Shown here piece after piece: positions 59,884 through 64,000 of a DNA stretch of 64,000 nt. The notes under the pieces were generated by a model that did no database searches, had not been told where the DNA came from, and was given only the letters and a program-made list of their open reading frames with translations. Position numbers and translations under genes: made by a program. The stretch's first letter is position 1. Each line of letters starts with the position of its first letter. Source of the stretch: DAHUYF01 sp963838385 (lineage in GTDB: Bacteria; Pseudomonadota; Alphaproteobacteria; ATCC43930; CGMCC-115725). The stretch covers positions 1,674,001 through 1,738,000 of the forward strand of contig CAWIRE010000001.1 in assembly GCA_963838385.1 (NCBI GenBank), read 5' to 3'.

Positions 59884-61743
59884 ATGCCGCAAGAAAAAAG
59901 AAGCTTCCAGGCGGAGGTCAGCCGCCTCCTCGACATCGTCGCCCATTCGCTTTACAGCGAGAAGCAGATCTTTCTGCGCGAGCTGATCTCGAACGCGTCC
60001 GACGCGTGCGACCGGCTGCGCTATCTGGCGCTGACCGAGCCCAAGCTGATCGCCGACGACCCCGAGCTCAAGGTCGTGCTGACCCCCGACAAGGCGCAGC
60101 GGACGCTGACCATCGCCGACAACGGCATCGGCATGAACCATGACGAATTGGTGGAGAATCTCGGCACCATCGCGCGTTCCGGCACCGCCCATTTCGTGCA
60201 GCAGCTCTCCGGCGACCAGCGCAAGGACATGTCGCTGATCGGCCAGTTCGGCGTCGGCTTCTATTCCGCCTTCATGGTCGCCGACGCGGTCGAGGTGGTG
60301 TCGCGCAAGGCCGGCGAGGAGCAGGGCTGGCGCTGGACCTCCGACGGCAAGGGCGAGTTCACCGTCGAGCCCGCCGAAGAGGCCGCCCGCGGCACCCGCA
60401 TCACCCTCCATCTGCTCGCCGATGCGGCGGAGTATGTCGAGCCGGAGCGGCTCAGGCAGATCGTCAAGACCTATTCCGATCATATCGCGCTGCCCATCCG
60501 CCTCGCGGCCGAGGGCAAGGAGGAGACGCTCAACACCGCGGCGGCGCTCTGGACCCGGCCCCGCTCGGAGATCACCGCCGAGCAGTACCGCGAGTTCTAC
60601 CATCACGTGGCGCATGCCTTCGACGAGCCGTGGCTGACGCTGCACAGCAAGGCCGAGGGGACGCTCGAATATACCAGCCTGCTGTTCGTGCCGGCGACCA
60701 AGCCCTTCGACCTCTTCGATCCCGTGCGCAAGCCGCACGTCAAGCTCTATGTCCGCCGCGTCTTCATCACCGACGACTGCGCCGAGCTGCTGCCCGCCTA
60801 TCTGCGCTTCCTGCGCGGCATCGTCGACAGCGAGGATCTGCCGCTCAACGTCAGCCGCGAGATGCTGCAGCACAACCCGATGCTCGCCAAGATGCGCGGC
60901 CAGATCACCCGGCGCGTGCTCTCCGAGCTTGCCAAGAAGGCCAAGGAGGCGCCCGAGGACTACGCCAGGTTCTGGGAGAATTTCGGCGCGGTGCTGAAGG
61001 AGGGGCTCTACGAGGATCACGAGCATCGCGACCAGCTGCTGCCGCTGATGCGGTTCCGCAGCACCGCCGGCGACGGGCTCGTCTCCTTCGAGGAATACGT
61101 GGCGCGGATGAAGCCCGGGCAGGAGGCGATCTACACCATCACCGGCGACGATCTCGAGCTGCTGCGCAAGAGCCCGCAGCTCGAGGGCTATCGCGCCAAG
61201 GGCGTCGAGGTGCTGCTGCTCACCGATGCCATCGACGAGTTCTGGATGCCGGCGGTGGGATCCTATGAGGCGCATGCGCTGAAATCGGTGACCCGCGGCG
61301 CCGCCGACCTCGCCAAGATCGGCGCCGAGGATGCGGCGGCGGAGACCAAGCCCGAGACGCCGGAAGGCGCGCTCTCGAGCCTCATCGCGCTCTTCAAGCT
61401 GTCGCTGGGCGAGGCGGTGAAGGATGTGCGCAGCTCCGGCCGGCTGACCGACAGCGCCGTCTGCCTCGTCGCCGACGAGGGCGATCTCGACATGCATCTG
61501 GAGCGGCTGCTGAAGCAGCATCGCCAGCTCGCCGCCACCGCCAAGCGCATCCTCGAGATCAACCCGCGGCATCCGCTGATCGCGCGGCTCGCCGCCATGG
61601 TCGACAAGGAAGGCGCCGCCCAGGAGCTCGGCGATTTCGCCTGGCTGCTGCTCGATCAGGCGCGCATCCTCGAAGGCGAGCAGCTGCCGGATCCCGGCGC
61701 CTTCGCGCGCCGTCTGGCAAGCGTGCTGGAGAAGGGGCTCTAG
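59884..61743 (+). CDS. htpG: Molecular chaperone HtpG (Hsp90)
   Basis: The 619-residue product is a complete bacterial Hsp90. The ATP-binding N-domain contains FLRELISNASDACDRLR, TLTIADNGIGM, LGTIARSGT and IGQFGVGFYSAFMVAD. The middle domain has LLFVPATKPFDLFD, VKLYVRRVFITDD and LRGIVDSEDLPLNVSREMLQ. The C-terminal dimerisation part ends DPGAFARRLASVLEKGL. The ATG at 59884 gives MPQEKRSFQAEVSRLLDIV, the normal family start. An upstream ATG at 59824 would overlap the heat-shock promoter. It is a cytoplasmic chaperone, probably under RpoH control. Confidence 0.95.
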   Translation: MPQEKRSFQAEVSRLLDIVAHSLYSEKQIFLRELISNASDACDRLRYLALTEPKLIADDPELKVVLTPDKAQRTLTIADNGIGMNHDELVENLGTIARSGTAHFVQQLSGDQRKDMSLIGQFGVGFYSAFMVADAVEVVSRKAGEEQGWRWTSDGKGEFTVEPAEEAARGTRITLHLLADAAEYVEPERLRQIVKTYSDHIALPIRLAAEGKEETLNTAAALWTRPRSEITAEQYREFYHHVAHAFDEPWLTLHSKAEGTLEYTSLLFVPATKPFDLFDPVRKPHVKLYVRRVFITDDCAELLPAYLRFLRGIVDSEDLPLNVSREMLQHNPMLAKMRGQITRRVLSELAKKAKEAPEDYARFWENFGAVLKEGLYEDHEHRDQLLPLMRFRSTAGDGLVSFEEYVARMKPGQEAIYTITGDDLELLRKSPQLEGYRAKGVEVLLLTDAIDEFWMPAVGSYEAHALKSVTRGAADLAKIGAEDAAAETKPETPEGALSSLIALFKLSLGEAVKDVRSSGRLTDSAVCLVADEGDLDMHLERLLKQHRQLAATAKRILEINPRHPLIARLAAMVDKEGAAQELGDFAWLLLDQARILEGEQLPDPGAFARRLASVLEKGL

Positions 61744-61908
61744 CGCGACGCGCTGCGCGCGTCGTCGCTGGCGGGCGCCAGCGGTTGCTCTTGCAACCGC
61801 GAAAGCCCGCTCGGTTGGAGGCTAGTCGGAACGGCGCGGGCTTCCGCGACGACGCGCAACGCGCGTCGCGCTGGCGCCCGCCAAGGACAAACGCCTTCGG
61901 CGTTTGCC
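61744..61908. repeat. Hairpin-rich intergenic region behind htpG
   Basis: No gene is visible. GCGGTTGC...GCAACCGC (61781-61800) repeats the stem seen at 10287. CGACGCGC and GCGCGTCG blocks and TGGCGGGCGCCAG occur both directly after the htpG stop and, inverted, at about 61850-61882. AAACGCC-TTC-GGCGTTT lies near 61890. The region can fold as a long nested structure and probably ends both convergent transcripts. Confidence 0.6.
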
Positions 61909-62655
61909 TTAGCTTTCCGGCGGCTTCAGCAGGGCGGCGCCGATGATGCGGCCGGTGCCGCCCAGCTGCAGCAGCACCGCGACGCCGCCGTCGCCGCCGG
62001 CCTGGGTCGCCGCCACGGTGAGGTCGAGCGCCGGTCCGTGCCAGGTGCCGATCGGCTCGAAGCTCCGCACCACCTGATATTCCTTGAGCGTGTGGCCCTC
62101 GTTCTCACCGCGCAGCACCTGCGTCGCATGCTGGCGGTCGAAGCCCACCAGCCACAGCGTGGCGCTCTGGCCGGCGGCGCCGGCATCGACATGGACGACG
62201 AGCCGGTCGCCGGGCTCGCGCGCGATGCTGACATGCTGGCGCAGCGCCTTCTCCTGCTCCGCCGCCTTGATCAGCGGACCGACGACATGAGGTTCGGATC
62301 CGACGCCTTCGGTCGTGCCGTTGATCACCATCTGCGGGGTGTAGACGTAGCGCAGGTTGAGGCGCCGCGCGTAATCGTGCTGGCGCTCGGTGGCCTGCCG
62401 GCTGGCATAGGGATCGGTCCAGCCGATGTAGTTCCAGTAATCGACATGGAAGGCAAGCGCCAGCACGTCGGAATGCTGCGCCAGCTCGCCGAGATAGGTA
62501 TCCGCCGGCGGGCAGGAGCTGCAGCCCTGCGAGGTGAAGAGCTCGACCACGACCAGCGGCGGCGCCTCGCTCGCCTGCGCCAGGGACGCCGGACCGAGCA
62601 GCAGCAGCGCCCCGAGGCCCAGGCTCCGCGCGGCGGGCATAAGGTTATTGAGCAT
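61909..62655 (-). CDS. DUF1223 secreted thioredoxin-fold protein
   Basis: A 248-residue protein with a signal peptide (LMPAARSLGLGALLLLGPASLAQA). It has the DUF1223 core LVVVELFTSQGCSSCPPADTYLGELAQHSDVLALAFHVDYWNYIGWTDP. GCSSC is a thioredoxin-like CxxC motif and VDYWNYIGW is diagnostic of the family. YTPQMVINGTTEGVGSE follows. DUF1223 proteins are periplasmic and of unknown function; a redox role is likely from the motif. The ATG at 62655 gives MLNNLMPAARS. Confidence 0.87.
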   Translation of the reverse strand: MLNNLMPAARSLGLGALLLLGPASLAQASEAPPLVVVELFTSQGCSSCPPADTYLGELAQHSDVLALAFHVDYWNYIGWTDPYASRQATERQHDYARRLNLRYVYTPQMVINGTTEGVGSEPHVVGPLIKAAEQEKALRQHVSIAREPGDRLVVHVDAGAAGQSATLWLVGFDRQHATQVLRGENEGHTLKEYQVVRSFEPIGTWHGPALDLTVAATQAGGDGGVAVLLQLGGTGRIIGAALLKPPES

Positions 62656-62899
62656 CCGCTCATCATGAAGCGCCGGCGCTTCCGGCGCCAGTGACAAACC
62701 TTCACAATGGGGTGAGGGGCGCGAGCGCGCCAGCGCGCGTCGGCGGCGCGGCTACCCGGCACGGTGCGGCTTTCGCGGTTGCTCACGCAACCGCTGTCGC
62801 CGCGCCTGACGAGCGCTGGCGGCGCTCGCAGGGGGCTTTCGCGGTTGCTGGCGCAACCGCTGTCGCCGCTCGCGATAAACGCCCGGCTGCGCCGGGCGT
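62656..62899. repeat. Hairpin repeats between DUF1223 and aconitase
   Basis: No gene is visible. A block GGCTTTCGCGGTTGCT, two or three bases, then CGCAACCGCTGTCGCCGC occurs twice in direct orientation, starting at 62768 and 62834 (66-bp period). Each copy forms a GCGGTTGC/GCAACCGC hairpin. A third hairpin, AAACGCCCGGC-TGC-GCCGGGCGTTT (62877-62901), overlaps the aconitase stop codon and may terminate acnA transcription. Confidence 0.65.

Positions 62900-64000
<1,101 letters not shown>

Overview
The window is a chromosomal segment of a GC-rich alphaproteobacterium. The evidence is the canonical fdsGBACD NAD-dependent formate dehydrogenase order, CarD and seven-iron ferredoxin neighbours, an S4-protein/SUV3-type helicase pair, an Lhr helicase, DUF1223/DUF4142/DUF1810 proteins, a salicylyl-CoA 5-hydroxylase, and a heat-shock promoter of the alphaproteobacterial CTTG-N17/18-CYTATNT type. 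A Rhodospirillales-like lineage is plausible, but the genus cannot be fixed from sequence alone.

Layout. 1-350: tail of a beta-propeller protein. 359-7302 (minus): LysR regulator and formate dehydrogenase operon fdsG-fdsB-fdsA-fdhD-fdsD. 7370-12537: methyltransferases, DUF1810, DUF2905, DUF899, DUF4142, two VOC proteins and a MarR regulator. Two copies of the palindrome GTTGATATCAAC link the MarR gene to the DUF899/methyltransferase pair 2.5 kb away. 12579-18363: a cytochrome c behind a perfect FNR-type box, the giant helicase lhr, and a cyclic-nucleotide-domain/FHA fusion. 19081-26439: a 7.36 kb integrative element in the 3' end of tRNA-Arg(CCT), with both attachment sites, a tyrosine integrase and about ten mostly unrecognised cargo genes. 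26821-33943: porin, periplasmic proteins, a carboxymuconolactone decarboxylase-like protein, salicylyl-CoA hydroxylase and a divergent MFS transporter. 34018-37447: RpoH-type sigma factor, a metallophosphoesterase-like protein lacking its metal ligands, CarD, ferredoxin and a TerB-like protein. 37619-39976: two divergent citrate-synthase paralogues, one fused to a DNA-binding domain. 40026-46549: methyltransferases and a Gtr/Arn-like membrane glycosylation cluster. 47002-51434: a ketosphinganine-reductase-like SDR, then an overlapping operon of epimerase, DegT aminotransferase and exported hydrolase. 51556-64000: extensin-like protein, PaaH-like dehydrogenase, amidohydrolase, phosphotransferase, S4 protein, helicase, PH-domain protein, HtpG, DUF1223 and the 3' part of aconitase.

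Two features run through the whole window. First, five otherwise well-preserved genes (fdsA, a VOC gene, lhr, rpoH, the extensin-like gene) each carry one single-base indel that splits the reading frame. This looks more like residual sequencing error than five decaying genes, but it needs checking because rpoH and fdsA are among them. Second, intergenic gaps are filled with short hairpins, often starting at a stop codon, including a 70-bp repeat present in two identical inverted copies.

The genes suggest an aerobic chemoheterotroph that oxidises formate to feed NADH, uses aromatic acids through CoA thioesters, and decorates its envelope. The integrative element is the part least explained by known biology.
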